Shown here: positions 39,902 to 49,045 of the stretch, one piece after another
How positions within the stretch are numbered: position 1 is the first letter of the stretch
How the letters are laid out: each line of letters begins with the position of its first letter
Source of the DNA: Anaerosoma tenue
GTDB lineage: Bacteria; Actinomycetota; Coriobacteriia; Anaerosomatales; Anaerosomataceae
NCBI RefSeq assembly: GCF_023161965.1
Contig: NZ_JALNTY010000001.1
Coordinates: forward strand, 186,001 to 250,000
Direction of reading: 5' to 3'
Length of the DNA: 64,000 nucleotides
Notes under the pieces: model-generated
Told to the model about the DNA's origin: nothing
Database searches by the model: none
The model's input: the letters and a program-made list of their open reading frames with translations, nothing else
Position numbers and translations under genes: made by a program

Positions 39902-41107
39902 ATGGCGACCAACGGCCGCAAGCCGAGGGCGATCGTGCTCGTCCTGGACAGCGTGGGTGCTGGCGAACTCCCTGACGCCGCCGACTATGGCGACGAGGGC
40001 TCCAACACGCTCGGCAACACAGCGCGTGCGGTAGGCGGGCTCTCGATGCCGTACCTTGGCGCGATGGGTCTCGGCAACATCACCGCGATCGAGGGCGTGC
40101 CCCAACTGGAAACGCCCGTGGCGTCGTGGGGCAAGTGCGCCGAGCGGAGCGCCGGCAAGGACACCACCACGGGTCACTGGGAGATGATGGGGCTCGTGCT
40201 CGAGCGCCCGTTCCCCACGTATCCGGAGGGCTTCCCGCGTGAGGTGATCGATGAGTTCTGCCGCCTCACGGGCTACGAGGGAGTGCTCGGCAACACGGTG
40301 GCGAGCGGCACCGTGATCATCAACGAACTCGGCGACGAGCACATGGCCACCGGGCTTCCGATCGTGTACACCTCGGCAGATTCGGTCTTCCAGATCGCCG
40401 CTCACGAGGAGCGGTTCGGCCTCGACGAGCTGTATCGCGTGAGCGAGGTCGCCCGGGGGATGCTTGTCGGCGAGCACCACGTGGGGCGCGTGATCGCGCG
40501 GCCGTTCATCGGCCCGGACGAGACCGGCGCCTACACCCGCACACACCGGCGGCGCGATTACGCCGTGAAGCCCTTCGAGCCCACCGTTCTCGACCTGCTG
40601 CAGGACGCGAGCGTGCCGGTCTTCGGCGTGGGCAAGATCGGCGACATCTTCGCCTGGCAGGGGATCACCTCGTCGCCGCACGTCACCGACAACATGGACG
40701 GGTTCGACCACCTGCTCGAAGAGGTGCGCCGCCCCGAGCAGGGGTTCGTCTTCTGCAACCTGGTGGACTTCGACATGCTCTGGGGGCACCGCAACGACGC
40801 TCGCGCGTACGCCGACGGGCTCGAAGCGGTGGACGCACGGATGCCCGAGCTGCTCGACACCATGGCCGAGGGCGACGTGCTCATCATCACCGCCGATCAC
40901 GGCTGCGACCCCACCACCGAGTGGTCCACCGATCACTCCCGCGAATACACGCCGCTGATCGCCAAGATCAAGGGCGTGGACGCGGGTGTGGACCTCGGCA
41001 CGAGGAAGACCTTCGCCGACATCGGCGAGACGGTCCTGCACTTCTACGGGCTGCAGGACCGCTGCGGCCGGGGCACGTCGTTCCTTGAGGAGGTGCGCGG
41101 GGCGTGA
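39902..41107 (+). CDS. deoB: Phosphopentomutase
   Basis: This 401-residue alkaline-phosphatase-superfamily enzyme interconverts ribose (or deoxyribose) 1-phosphate and 5-phosphate. It has 'VLVLDSVGAGELPDAADYGDEGSNTLGN', of which the DSVGAGE and DEGSNT parts bind manganese. It also has 'GKDTTTGHWEMMG' with the phosphorylated Thr, 'GVGKIGDIFA' and 'ADHGCDPTTEWSTDHSREYTP' near the end. ATG 39902 lies 15 bases after pilB. It overlaps the phosphorylase gene by four bases, so nucleoside breakdown to sugar phosphates is one operon. Length matches the family. Confidence 0.96.
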   Translation: MATNGRKPRAIVLVLDSVGAGELPDAADYGDEGSNTLGNTARAVGGLSMPYLGAMGLGNITAIEGVPQLETPVASWGKCAERSAGKDTTTGHWEMMGLVLERPFPTYPEGFPREVIDEFCRLTGYEGVLGNTVASGTVIINELGDEHMATGLPIVYTSADSVFQIAAHEERFGLDELYRVSEVARGMLVGEHHVGRVIARPFIGPDETGAYTRTHRRRDYAVKPFEPTVLDLLQDASVPVFGVGKIGDIFAWQGITSSPHVTDNMDGFDHLLEEVRRPEQGFVFCNLVDFDMLWGHRNDARAYADGLEAVDARMPELLDTMAEGDVLIITADHGCDPTTEWSTDHSREYTPLIAKIKGVDAGVDLGTRKTFADIGETVLHFYGLQDRCGRGTSFLEEVRGA

Positions 41108-42405
41108 AGTCGCTCGAGGAGCTCATCGAGGTCAAGCGCGACGGCGGCACGCACACCGCCGACGAGCTGCAGCGGTTGGTGGACGCCTTCGTCTCGGGAG
41201 AGATGCCCGACTACCAGATGGCCGCCTGGCTGATGGCTGCATTCATCCGCGGACTCGACAGCGAGGAGACCGCCGCTCTCACCGGGGCTATGGCGCGCTC
41301 CGGCAGGATGGTCGACCTCTCGGCGGTGCCCGGCGTCAAGGTGGACAAGCACTCCACGGGCGGCGTGGGCGACACCACAACACTGGTGCTGGCCCCGCTC
41401 GTTGCGAGCTGTGGCGTACCGGTGGCCAAGATGAGCGGGCGCGGCCTCGGTTTCACCGGCGGCACGCTCGACAAGCTGGAGTCGATCCCCGGGTTCACCG
41501 TGACGCTCGAGCCCGACGACTTCCTCCGCCAGGTGCGCGACGTTGGATGCGCCGTGATCGGCCAGAGCCCCGATGTGGACCCGGCCGACAAGAAGATGTA
41601 CGCCCTGCGGGACGTCACGGCTACCGTGCCGTCTGTCCCTCTGATCGTGGGGTCGATCATCTCCAAGAAGGTGGCGGGCGGCGCGGATGCGATCGTGCTC
41701 GACGTGAAGGTGGGCTCGGGCGCGTTCATGAAGACCGAGTCCGATGCGCGGGAGCTTGCGGCCGAGCTCACCCGTGTCGGCGCGCTGCTCGGCCGCGAGG
41801 TGGTGTGCGTGCTCACGGACATGGACCAGCCGCTGGGGCGGGCCGTGGGCAACGCGCTCGAGGTGCGCGAAGCCATCGCCACGCTCAAGGGCGAGGGACC
41901 CGCGGACCTCACCGAGCTCTGCCTCGTGCTTGGCTCCCGGATGCTCGTTCTGGGCGGCGTGGCCGCCGACGAGCGCGCCGGGCGCGACCTGCTGCTCGAC
42001 TCGATCGCCACAGGCAGCGCTCTCGACACCTTCCGTGCCTGGGTACACGCACAGGGCGGCGACGAGCGGGTGGCCGACGACCCGTCGCTGCTGCCCGCGG
42101 CCGCGCACGAGCGTGTGGTGACGGCAACGCGCGCGGGCTGGGTGAGCGGGTTCGACGCCGAGGGGGTCGGGCGGGCGGCTATGGCCGCCGGCGCCGGCAG
42201 GGCGCGCAAGGAGGACGCCATCGATCCCGCGGCCGGCCTGGTGCTGGCCGTGAAGACCGGCGATCGCGTGGAGGCCGGCGATCCGCTCGGCACGGTGTGC
42301 TCCTCGGACGCCGCGCTTCTCGACGAGGCCGGAGCGCGCCTGCGTGATGCGGTCGTTCTCGGAGATGAAGAGGTCGAGCCCCCGCCGCTGTTCCTTGAGG
42401 TGTAG
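41104..42405 (+). CDS. Pyrimidine-nucleoside (or thymidine) phosphorylase
   Basis: This 433-residue enzyme releases pyrimidine bases from nucleosides, giving (deoxy)ribose 1-phosphate for DeoB. The active-site stretches 'KVDKHSTGGVGDTTTLVLAP', 'KMSGRGLGFTGGTLDKLESI' and 'KKMYALRDVTATVPS' are present, as is 'SIISKKVAGGADAIVLDVK', which ends with the metal-site Lys. The final 70 residues form the usual C-terminal alpha/beta domain. GTG 41104 overlaps the deoB stop. Telling DeoA (thymidine) from Pdp (broad) needs alignment of the active site, so no symbol is given. Confidence 0.94.
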   Translation: MKSLEELIEVKRDGGTHTADELQRLVDAFVSGEMPDYQMAAWLMAAFIRGLDSEETAALTGAMARSGRMVDLSAVPGVKVDKHSTGGVGDTTTLVLAPLVASCGVPVAKMSGRGLGFTGGTLDKLESIPGFTVTLEPDDFLRQVRDVGCAVIGQSPDVDPADKKMYALRDVTATVPSVPLIVGSIISKKVAGGADAIVLDVKVGSGAFMKTESDARELAAELTRVGALLGREVVCVLTDMDQPLGRAVGNALEVREAIATLKGEGPADLTELCLVLGSRMLVLGGVAADERAGRDLLLDSIATGSALDTFRAWVHAQGGDERVADDPSLLPAAAHERVVTATRAGWVSGFDAEGVGRAAMAAGAGRARKEDAIDPAAGLVLAVKTGDRVEAGDPLGTVCSSDAALLDEAGARLRDAVVLGDEEVEPPPLFLEV

Positions 42406-42409
42406 CGCG

Positions 42410-45055
42410 ATGAGCGTTCGGAGGGTCCGCCAGTCCGCCCCGGTCACCGGCATCGCGGTGGGTCACGCCAACCCCGACTTCGACGCGTACGCCGCGATGG
42501 TGGCCGCCACCAAGCTCTACGAGGGCACACGTGCGGTCTACCTGGGCAGCCAGAACGCCAACGTCCGCGAGTTCCACAACCTGCACGAGGAGTTCGTGCC
42601 GTTCGTGGACCTGGGCACGCTCGACTTCGACGCCATCGAGCGCGTGATCATGGTGGACACGCGTGAGGCGGACCGGATCGGGGAGATCGGCTCGGTGGTC
42701 ACGCGCCCGGGTGTGGAGGTGATCGTCTACGACCACCATCCGCGGCAGCCGGGCGATGTCGTGCCCGCCGAGGACCACTCGATGATGGTCGGCGCCACGA
42801 CGTCGATCCTGACGCACGAGATCCACGACCGCGGGATCGCCCTCACGCCGCTTGAGGCGAGCGTGCTGCTGCTGGGCATCCACGAGGACACCGGTTCCCT
42901 CACGTATCCCGGCACTACCGCGTACGACGTGGAGGCGGTGGCCTTCCTGATGCAGGCGGGCGCCGAGATCGACGTGCTCAACCAGTTCCTCGCGCGGTCG
43001 CTCACCACCGAGCAGCGGGCGATGCTCGAGCAGCTGGTGGACTCGCTCGAGACCTGGGAGGTCAACGGTCAGGAGATCGCCGTGAGCGTGGCGCGCTCGG
43101 AGGAGTACGTCGACTCGGCTGCCGTGCTCACGCACTACATCGTGGAGGACCTTGGCTACCGTGTCGCCGTGGCGCTGATCGAGATGCCCGAGCGCCTGCA
43201 GGTGGTGGGGCGCAGCAGGATCCCCAGCGTGGACATGGCAGCCGTGCTCAAGCACCTCGACGGCGGCGGTCATCCGCAGGCCGCCTCGGCCGCATTGCGT
43301 GACGGGACGATCGAGGAAGCCCGAGAACGGCTGCGCGACGCGCTCACGATGGAGGTGGTGCCCCCGCTCACCGCCGAGGAGATCGCGTCGTCGCCGGTGC
43401 GATGGGTGCCGCCCGAGACGCCCATGGACGAGGCGGGAAGGATCATGGCCACCTGGGGCCACAGCGGCCTTCCGGTGATCGACAACGGGCGGCTGGTGGG
43501 GCTCGTGACCCGCAAGGACGTGGACAAGGCCGCACGCCATGGCCTGGGTCACGCCCCGGCGACCGGGTTCATGGCCCGGCAGCCCGTGACCGTCACGCCC
43601 GACACCGACCTGCCCGAGCTCGAGCGGTTGCTGGTGCGCACCGGCATCGGCCGGCTCCCGGTGGTGGATGGCGGTGAGGTCGTGGGCATCGTCACGCGCA
43701 AGGACCTGCTGCGGGCGCAGCACGGGGAGATGTATCTCGACCGCAAGATGAGCAGGCGCCACGCGGACGCGGCGCGTACGGTGCTGGCTTCGATCGCGCA
43801 CCTACCGGCCGACGCCCAGGAAGCGGTGCGTACGATCGGGAGGATGGCCGACGAGGCCGGCGTGCGTGCGCATGCGGTGGGCGGGTTCGTGCGCGACATG
43901 CTCCTCGGCGAGCCCAACCTCGACATCGACATCGTGGTGGAGGGCGACGGCCTCACCTTCGCGCTTGAGACCGGCGAGCGCCTGGGCAAGCGGGTCAAGG
44001 TGCACCGCCGGTTCGGCACGGCCGTGATGGTGTGGTCGAAGGACCTGCACGTGGATATCACGAGCGCTCGCACCGAGTACTATCAGCGCCCTGGTGCGCT
44101 TCCCACGGTGGAGCGCTCGTCGTTACGGCAGGACCTCTTCCGTCGCGACTTCTCCATCAACGCGATGGCGGTGTGCGTGAACCCCGAGCGCTTCGGCCAG
44201 ATCGCCGATCCCTTCGGGGGCTTGAGCGACCTGGAGCGCGGCGTGGTGCGCGCGCTGCACTCGCTTTCGTTCGTGGAGGACCCCACGCGTGTGCTCCGCG
44301 CGCTTCGGTTCGAGCAGAAGTTCGGCTTCCGGATCGACCCGTCCACCGACGCGCTCCTCAAACAGGCCGTGGAGATGGGCATGCTCGACGAGGTGAGCGG
44401 CGCGCGGCTCCGCGAAGAGCTCCTCGACATCATCGATGAGCCGGATGTCGCGGCGATCCTCACGCGTATGGCGGAGGTGGGGGCGCTCGGCTCGGTGGGA
44501 CCCGAGACCGACGACCACACCGCCGCGATCGCCGATGTCGCGGCGTGCGCGTCGGCGTATGACACGCTTGCCCCGCGATTCGAACAACCGCCGCGGCGCA
44601 GGACGCTGCTCGTGACCGCGTTCATCGCGCGCGCGGGGCGCTCATCCGCCGATCGCTGGTGCCGCAAGATGCGCTTTGGCCGGGAGTACGCGGGTCCTGC
44701 GGTGCTCACAGCCGAGCGCCGGGAGGCGCTCACGGCCCGGTTGCGCGACCGGCGCAAGATGCGCCCCAGCCGGCTGTACTTCCTGCTCGAGTCGCTGCCC
44801 TCGGAGACGCTGGCGTATCTGTGGGCCACGGGTGAAGGACGGGTGACCGAGCGCGTGGAGGAGTACGTGACCGTGCTTTCGCGAGTGCGTCCGGAAGTGA
44901 CGGGAGAGGACCTCATCGCGCTCGGCGTGGAGCCGGGCCCGCCGTTTGCTGGTATCCTTGCGCAAGCCCGCGCCGACCGCCTGGACAAGCGAGCGGTGGG
45001 TCGTGAGGCGGAACTCGCCAATCTCAAGCGGCTCGCCAAGCGCGAGGCGCGTTAA
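42410..45055 (+). CDS. DHH-CBS-nucleotidyltransferase fusion (A-adding or CCA tRNA nucleotidyltransferase)
   Basis: The protein has about 881 residues with three parts. First is a DHH/DHHA1 phosphoesterase domain (about 1-310) with 'GHANPDFDAYAA', 'YDHHPR' and 'GGGHPQAAS'. Next are two CBS domains (about 320-440: 'VRWVPPETPMDEAG' and 'FMARQPVTVTPDTDLPE'). Last is a class II tRNA nucleotidyltransferase domain (about 455-880): 'GGFVRDMLLGEPNLDIDIVV' with the DxD site, 'RRDFSINAMAV' and 'EDPTRVLRALRFEQKF'. This order is known from bacterial A-adding enzymes such as that of Aquifex. The N-terminal domain may act as an oligoribonuclease. ATG 42410 follows the phosphorylase gene by five bases. All DHH and nucleotidyltransferase residues look intact. 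Confidence 0.92.
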   Translation: MSVRRVRQSAPVTGIAVGHANPDFDAYAAMVAATKLYEGTRAVYLGSQNANVREFHNLHEEFVPFVDLGTLDFDAIERVIMVDTREADRIGEIGSVVTRPGVEVIVYDHHPRQPGDVVPAEDHSMMVGATTSILTHEIHDRGIALTPLEASVLLLGIHEDTGSLTYPGTTAYDVEAVAFLMQAGAEIDVLNQFLARSLTTEQRAMLEQLVDSLETWEVNGQEIAVSVARSEEYVDSAAVLTHYIVEDLGYRVAVALIEMPERLQVVGRSRIPSVDMAAVLKHLDGGGHPQAASAALRDGTIEEARERLRDALTMEVVPPLTAEEIASSPVRWVPPETPMDEAGRIMATWGHSGLPVIDNGRLVGLVTRKDVDKAARHGLGHAPATGFMARQPVTVTPDTDLPELERLLVRTGIGRLPVVDGGEVVGIVTRKDLLRAQHGEMYLDRKMSRRHADAARTVLASIAHLPADAQEAVRTIGRMADEAGVRAHAVGGFVRDMLLGEPNLDIDIVVEGDGLTFALETGERLGKRVKVHRRFGTAVMVWSKDLHVDITSARTEYYQRPGALPTVERSSLRQDLFRRDFSINAMAVCVNPERFGQIADPFGGLSDLERGVVRALHSLSFVEDPTRVLRALRFEQKFGFRIDPSTDALLKQAVEMGMLDEVSGARLREELLDIIDEPDVAAILTRMAEVGALGSVGPETDDHTAAIADVAACASAYDTLAPRFEQPPRRRTLLVTAFIARAGRSSADRWCRKMRFGREYAGPAVLTAERREALTARLRDRRKMRPSRLYFLLESLPSETLAYLWATGEGRVTERVEEYVTVLSRVRPEVTGEDLIALGVEPGPPFAGILAQARADRLDKRAVGREAELANLKRLAKREAR

Positions 45056-45067
45056 GGGGTCCCACGC

Positions 45068-45751
45068 ATGTCTGAATGGATGTTCCGTATCCTCGAGCTC
45101 GCGATGTTCATACCGGCGATCGTGCTGCATGAGGTGTCGCACGGTTACGTGTCGTATCGGCTCGGCGATCCCACGGCCAAGATGAAGGGCCGCCTGAGTC
45201 TCAACCCGGTCAAGCACGTGGACCCGTTCGGTACCGTGTTGCTGCCGCTGTTGCTGTGGTTCTCGGGCGCGCCGGTGTTCGGCTACGCCAAGCCGGTGCC
45301 CATCAACCCCGGCTACTACAAGGATTACCGCAAGGGCATGATGCTCACCGGGCTCGCGGGCCCCACCACCAATCTCACGCTGGCGCTCGTCTCCGGCCTG
45401 CTGGTTCGCTTCCTACTGCCGATGGGGGATCTGGCCACCGGCTCTCAGGTGGATCCCACGTTCACCCCGCTCGGCTGGGTGGTGTATGCGCTCTACTTCT
45501 TCGCGCAGATCAACCTGGTCCTGATGTTCTTCAACCTCATCCCCATCCCGCCGCTCGACGGGTCGCGCGTGCTGCCGATCTTCCTGTCGGACAGAGCGCT
45601 CATGAAGTATCACCAGGTGGAGCGCTACGGCATCCTGATCTTCTTCGGGGCGCTCCTGCTTCTGCCGCGGATACTCGGCTTCTCGCCGATCTTCGAGTAC
45701 TTCAATATCACCGTCTACCCGATCCTGCGGCTCTTCACGGGCATCGGGTAG
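45068..45751 (+). CDS. Site-2 protease family zinc metalloprotease (M50)
   Basis: This 227-residue membrane protein has about six helices. The zinc site is HEVSH (His-Glu-x-x-His) near residue 23 in 'IVLHEVSHGYVSYRLGDPTA', and the third ligand is in 'FFNLIPIPPLDGSRVLP'. 'GLAGPTTNL' is the other conserved loop. The short form without PDZ or CBS domains is the widespread type of M50 protein whose substrate is mostly unknown; related proteins release membrane-tethered regulators. It begins 12 bases after the nucleotidyltransferase gene and looks co-transcribed. A short GC hairpin (45793-45807) lies after it. Confidence 0.9.
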   Translation: MSEWMFRILELAMFIPAIVLHEVSHGYVSYRLGDPTAKMKGRLSLNPVKHVDPFGTVLLPLLLWFSGAPVFGYAKPVPINPGYYKDYRKGMMLTGLAGPTTNLTLALVSGLLVRFLLPMGDLATGSQVDPTFTPLGWVVYALYFFAQINLVLMFFNLIPIPPLDGSRVLPIFLSDRALMKYHQVERYGILIFFGALLLLPRILGFSPIFEYFNITVYPILRLFTGIG

Positions 45752-45859
45752 CACCTCAGGCGGCGGCGCGTCGCTGGCCGTGGCTCGCGGTACGCCCCGC
45801 CGGGGCGCTGCTGCGGTAGAATACGCCCATCTCCGAACAGCCCGACGAGAAGGAGCTCC

Positions 45860-46864
45860 ATGACCTCGAAGAAGCGTGTGCTCACCGGGTACCGCCCCAC
45901 CGGACGGCTCACCCTCGGCCACTGGTTCGGCAACCTGCTGAACATGCGCGAGCTGCAGGAGCAGTACGAGGCGTACTACTTCGTGGCCGACTGGCACGCG
46001 CTCACGAGCGACTGGCAGGACACGCATGGTGTGCGCCGCTACACGGAGGAGATGGTGCTCGACTGGCTCGCCGCGGGCATCGATCCCGAGAAGTCTGTCA
46101 TCTACCGTCAGAGCGACGTTCCCGAGGTGGCCGAGCTTACGATGTACCTGTCGATGGTGGCGCCGATGAGCTGGCTCGAGCGGGTTCCCTCGTACAAAGA
46201 GCAGCGCGAGCAGATCACCGAGAAAGACCTCGGCAACGTGGGGTTCTTCCTGTACCCGCTCATGCAGGCGGCTGACATCGTGATCGTCCGTGGCGACCTG
46301 GTGCCGGTGGGCGAGGACCAGATCCCGCACCTTGAGCTCACGCGCGAGGTGGTGCGCCGGTTCAACACCCAGTACGGCGATCTGCTGCCAGAGCCCCAGG
46401 CCCTGATCGCCAAGGAGGGCGCGCGCGTACCGGGTACCGACGGGCGCAAGATGTCCAAGAGCTACGGCAACGCGATCTACCTCTCGGAGAGCGAGGAGGA
46501 GACCGCGAAGAAGGTCATGAGCATGGTGACCGACCCCGCGCGCAAGCTGAAGAGCGACCCCGGCAACCCCGACATCTGCCCGCTGCACCACATCCACAAG
46601 CTGGTGGCGCCCGATCCCGCCGACATCGCCGAGTGGGACCGCTGCTGTCGCGTGGCCGAGTGCGGCTGCGTGGCTCACAAGAAGCAGCTCGTGGAGGACC
46701 TCAACGCCTATCTGCGCGACTTCCGGACCAGGCGTGCGGAGCTTGCCGCCGAGCCCGGCGCGGCATGGGATGTCCTCGACCGTGGCGCCGCACGCGTGCG
46801 CCCCACGGTGGAGGCGCTCATGGGTGACGTCCGCCGGGCGATGCACATCGACGCGGAGCGCTAG
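45860..46864 (+). CDS. trpS: Tryptophanyl-tRNA synthetase
   Basis: This 334-residue class I synthetase charges tRNA-Trp. It has the HIGH-type signature in 'GRLTLGHWFGNL' and the KMSKS loop in 'DGRKMSKSYGNAIYL' near residue 200. 'PLMQAADIVI' and 'VPVGEDQIPHLELTREV' are conserved in TrpS, and the Asp in the AADI stretch recognises tryptophan. ATG 45860 has GAAGGAG upstream. TAGAAT (45817-45822) is a possible -10 without a good -35. It precedes the scpAB genes by three bases, so it may lead the long housekeeping operon. Confidence 0.96.
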   Translation: MTSKKRVLTGYRPTGRLTLGHWFGNLLNMRELQEQYEAYYFVADWHALTSDWQDTHGVRRYTEEMVLDWLAAGIDPEKSVIYRQSDVPEVAELTMYLSMVAPMSWLERVPSYKEQREQITEKDLGNVGFFLYPLMQAADIVIVRGDLVPVGEDQIPHLELTREVVRRFNTQYGDLLPEPQALIAKEGARVPGTDGRKMSKSYGNAIYLSESEEETAKKVMSMVTDPARKLKSDPGNPDICPLHHIHKLVAPDPADIAEWDRCCRVAECGCVAHKKQLVEDLNAYLRDFRTRRAELAAEPGAAWDVLDRGAARVRPTVEALMGDVRRAMHIDAER

Positions 46865-46867
46865 GGA

Positions 46868-47611
46868 GTGTCGTACCGGGTCAGGACAGAAGGCTTCGAG
46901 GGGCCGTTCGACCTGCTGCTGCAGCTGGTGGCGAAGCAGAAGGTGGATATCGCGGAGCTCTCGATCACCGAGATCGCCGACCAGTACCTGGCCGAGGTCG
47001 AGCGCATGCAAGACCTGGATCTGGACGTGGCGAGCGACTTCCTGGTGGTGGCCGCCACGCTGCTCGAGATCAAGGCAGCCTCGCTCCTGCCGCGTGATGA
47101 GCCTGTCGAGCTCGTAGAGTTCGAGGACATGACGCCCGAGGAGGCGCGTGAGCTTCTTGTGGCCCGTCTGCTGGCGTACAAGCAGTTCAAGAACGCCGCA
47201 GGCGAGCTCTGGGGCCGTCACGAGTCGGAGGCGTTGATGCACCCGCGGGCGGCTGGTCTTGAGCAGCCGTTCCTGCACCTCATGCCCGACTATCTCGAGG
47301 GCATCACGCTCCACGGGCTCGCGGTGCTCTGCGCCGACCTGGTACACAAACGCGAGGTCTTCCTCCTGGAGGCCGACCACGTGGCAGCCGCGCCGATCAG
47401 TCTCGAGTTGCATGTGGAGAGCGTGGCGCGGCAGATCAGAGCGCGTAAGCGCTCGTCGTTCCGGCAGTTGGTCTCGAGGAACGCCACGGTCGAGGAGCTC
47501 GTGGTGACGTTCCTGGCCATCCTGGAGCTGTACAAGCAGGGTCTGCTCACGCTGGAGCAGGAGGACCTGTTCGAGGACATAGAGATAGTAGGGGTCGGTG
47601 ATGACGCGTGA
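46868..47611 (+). CDS. scpA: Segregation and condensation protein A
   Basis: This 247-residue kleisin subunit of the SMC-ScpAB condensin bridges the SMC heads. It has 'FEGPFDLLLQLVAKQKVDIAEL' at the N-terminus, 'YLAEVERMQDLDLDVASDFLVVAATLLEIKAASLLP' in the neck-binding region (shown in parts), and a C-terminal winged helix ('FLAILELYKQGLLTLEQEDLF'). GTG 46868 lies three bases after trpS, and the gene overlaps scpB by four bases. This is the usual scpA-scpB arrangement. Confidence 0.95.
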   Translation: MSYRVRTEGFEGPFDLLLQLVAKQKVDIAELSITEIADQYLAEVERMQDLDLDVASDFLVVAATLLEIKAASLLPRDEPVELVEFEDMTPEEARELLVARLLAYKQFKNAAGELWGRHESEALMHPRAAGLEQPFLHLMPDYLEGITLHGLAVLCADLVHKREVFLLEADHVAAAPISLELHVESVARQIRARKRSSFRQLVSRNATVEELVVTFLAILELYKQGLLTLEQEDLFEDIEIVGVGDDA

Positions 47612-48309
47612 GCCGTGAGAACGCGGAACTCAAGGGCGCGCTCGAGGCGCTGCTGTTCGTCTCGGATGAACCGGTGCCGGTCTCGCGCCTTGCGAACGTG
47701 CTCGAGCTGAAGCAGCCGGCCGTGGAGGCTGCGCTGAAGGAGCTCGCAGCCGAATTCGCCGAGGAGGGGCGCGGGTTCCAGTTGCGCGAGGTCGCCGGCG
47801 GCTGGCGGATGTACACGCATCCCGCATACCACCCGCAGGTCGAGGAGTACGTGCTCTCCTGGGACACGAGACGCCTTTCACAGGCTGCGCTCGAGGCGCT
47901 TGCCGTGATCGCGTACCACCAGCCGGTGAGCCGTCAGGGAGTCAACGCCGTGCGCGGTGTGAACAGCGAGGCCGTGATCTCGTCGCTCATCGAGAAGGGG
48001 CTGGTGCGTGAAGCGGGCCGCGACCGGAGCGCCGGAAACGCGATCCTCTACGGCACCACGCGTACCTTCCTGGAGCGGTTCGGCCTCAAAGACCTGAGCG
48101 AGCTTCCGCCGCTGGAGGAGTTCGCGCCAGACCCTGAGACCGAGCGGGCGATACGCGAGCGCCTGAACGCGCTCGACGGAAGCATGCTCGACATGGACGA
48201 CGATCTCGACGGCGCCGGAGACGATGAGGCTCCGACCGTTGATGATGGTGACGACGACGAGGGCACGATCGGCGGGGATGATGGTGGCGGACCCACAGAA
48301 GCCGAGTGA
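47608..48309 (+). CDS. scpB: Segregation and condensation protein B
   Basis: The protein has 233 residues. It has two winged-helix domains with the ScpB signatures 'LKGALEALLFVSDEPV', 'LREVAGGWRM', 'LSQAALEALAVIAYHQPVSR' and 'VNSEAVISSLIEKGLVREAGR'. The last 35 or so residues are an acidic, disordered tail of Asp, Gly and Glu (48190-48300), which is longer than in many homologues. It binds ScpA to form the condensin accessory complex. GTG 47608 overlaps scpA, and its tail overlaps the rluB start. Confidence 0.95.
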   Translation: MSRENAELKGALEALLFVSDEPVPVSRLANVLELKQPAVEAALKELAAEFAEEGRGFQLREVAGGWRMYTHPAYHPQVEEYVLSWDTRRLSQAALEALAVIAYHQPVSRQGVNAVRGVNSEAVISSLIEKGLVREAGRDRSAGNAILYGTTRTFLERFGLKDLSELPPLEEFAPDPETERAIRERLNALDGSMLDMDDDLDGAGDDEAPTVDDGDDDEGTIGGDDGGGPTEAE

Positions 48310-49045
48310 GGCCGGAGAGCCCGAACGCATCGCGAAGTACCTGGCGCGCTCGGGCATAGCCTCGCGCCGTGCATCGGAGGAGCTCGTGGCCGGGGGTCGT
48401 GTGAGCGTCAACGGCACGGTGATCCACGAGCCCGGCACGAAGGTGGTGCCCCGCGTGGACGAGGTCCGCGTGGACGGGCTGCTGGTGGAGCCTCCGGCGG
48501 AGCTCGAGTACCTCATGCTCAACAAGCCGATGGGCGTGATGACCACGCTCGACGACCCGCAGGGCCGTCCCACCGTGATGCGTTTCCTGCCGTCCGGGCT
48601 GCCGCGCGTGTTCCCGGTGGGGCGTCTCGACTACACGACCACCGGCCTCCTGCTGCTCACCAACGACGGCGAGCTCGCGCATCTGCTGATGCACCCGCGG
48701 CATCACGTGCCCAAGGTCTACCACGCGGTCGTCGACGGCGTGCCCGCCGAGAGCGACCTCCGGCGCCTCCGCGAGGGGGTGCTCCTCGACGACGGCCTCA
48801 CATCACCCGCCGAGGCGCGTGTCCTTGAGCGCCGCGAGCGTACCGCCGCCGTGCAGCTCACGCTGCGTGAGGGCCGCAAGCGGCAGGTGCGCCGCATGCT
48901 GTCGGCAGTGGGACACCCTGTGATCGCGCTTTCGCGGATCGCGTACGGACCGCTGACGCTCGGCGACCTTCCCGAAGGCGCCGTGCGGCGGCTCGACCCG
49001 TCCGAGGTGGAGGCGCTCCGCGCGTCGGCGACGGGAGGACGCTGA
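48281..49045 (+). CDS. rluB: Pseudouridine synthase of the RluB/RsuA family
   Basis: The protein has about 254 residues. An N-terminal S4 RNA-binding domain (14-60, 'RIAKYLARSGIASRRASEEL') precedes the catalytic domain, whose motif 'PVGRLDYTTTGLLLLTNDG' carries the catalytic Asp117. 'KPMGVMTT', 'KVYHAVVDG' and 'EGRKRQVRRM' are further family motifs. It should convert one uridine of 23S (RluB) or 16S (RsuA) rRNA to pseudouridine; placement beside scpAB is typical for RluB. ATG 48281 is chosen, with GGCGGGG upstream, and overlaps scpB by 29 bases; ATG 48278 is equally possible. Its stop overlaps cobU. Confidence 0.92.
   Translation: MVADPQKPSEAGEPERIAKYLARSGIASRRASEELVAGGRVSVNGTVIHEPGTKVVPRVDEVRVDGLLVEPPAELEYLMLNKPMGVMTTLDDPQGRPTVMRFLPSGLPRVFPVGRLDYTTTGLLLLTNDGELAHLLMHPRHHVPKVYHAVVDGVPAESDLRRLREGVLLDDGLTSPAEARVLERRERTAAVQLTLREGRKRQVRRMLSAVGHPVIALSRIAYGPLTLGDLPEGAVRRLDPSEVEALRASATGGR

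Noticed and set aside
38567-41041. An 824-residue minus-strand open frame opposite pilB and deoB
   Set aside because: It is antisense to two well-recognised genes, has skewed composition and no ribosome site, so it is a compositional artefact.
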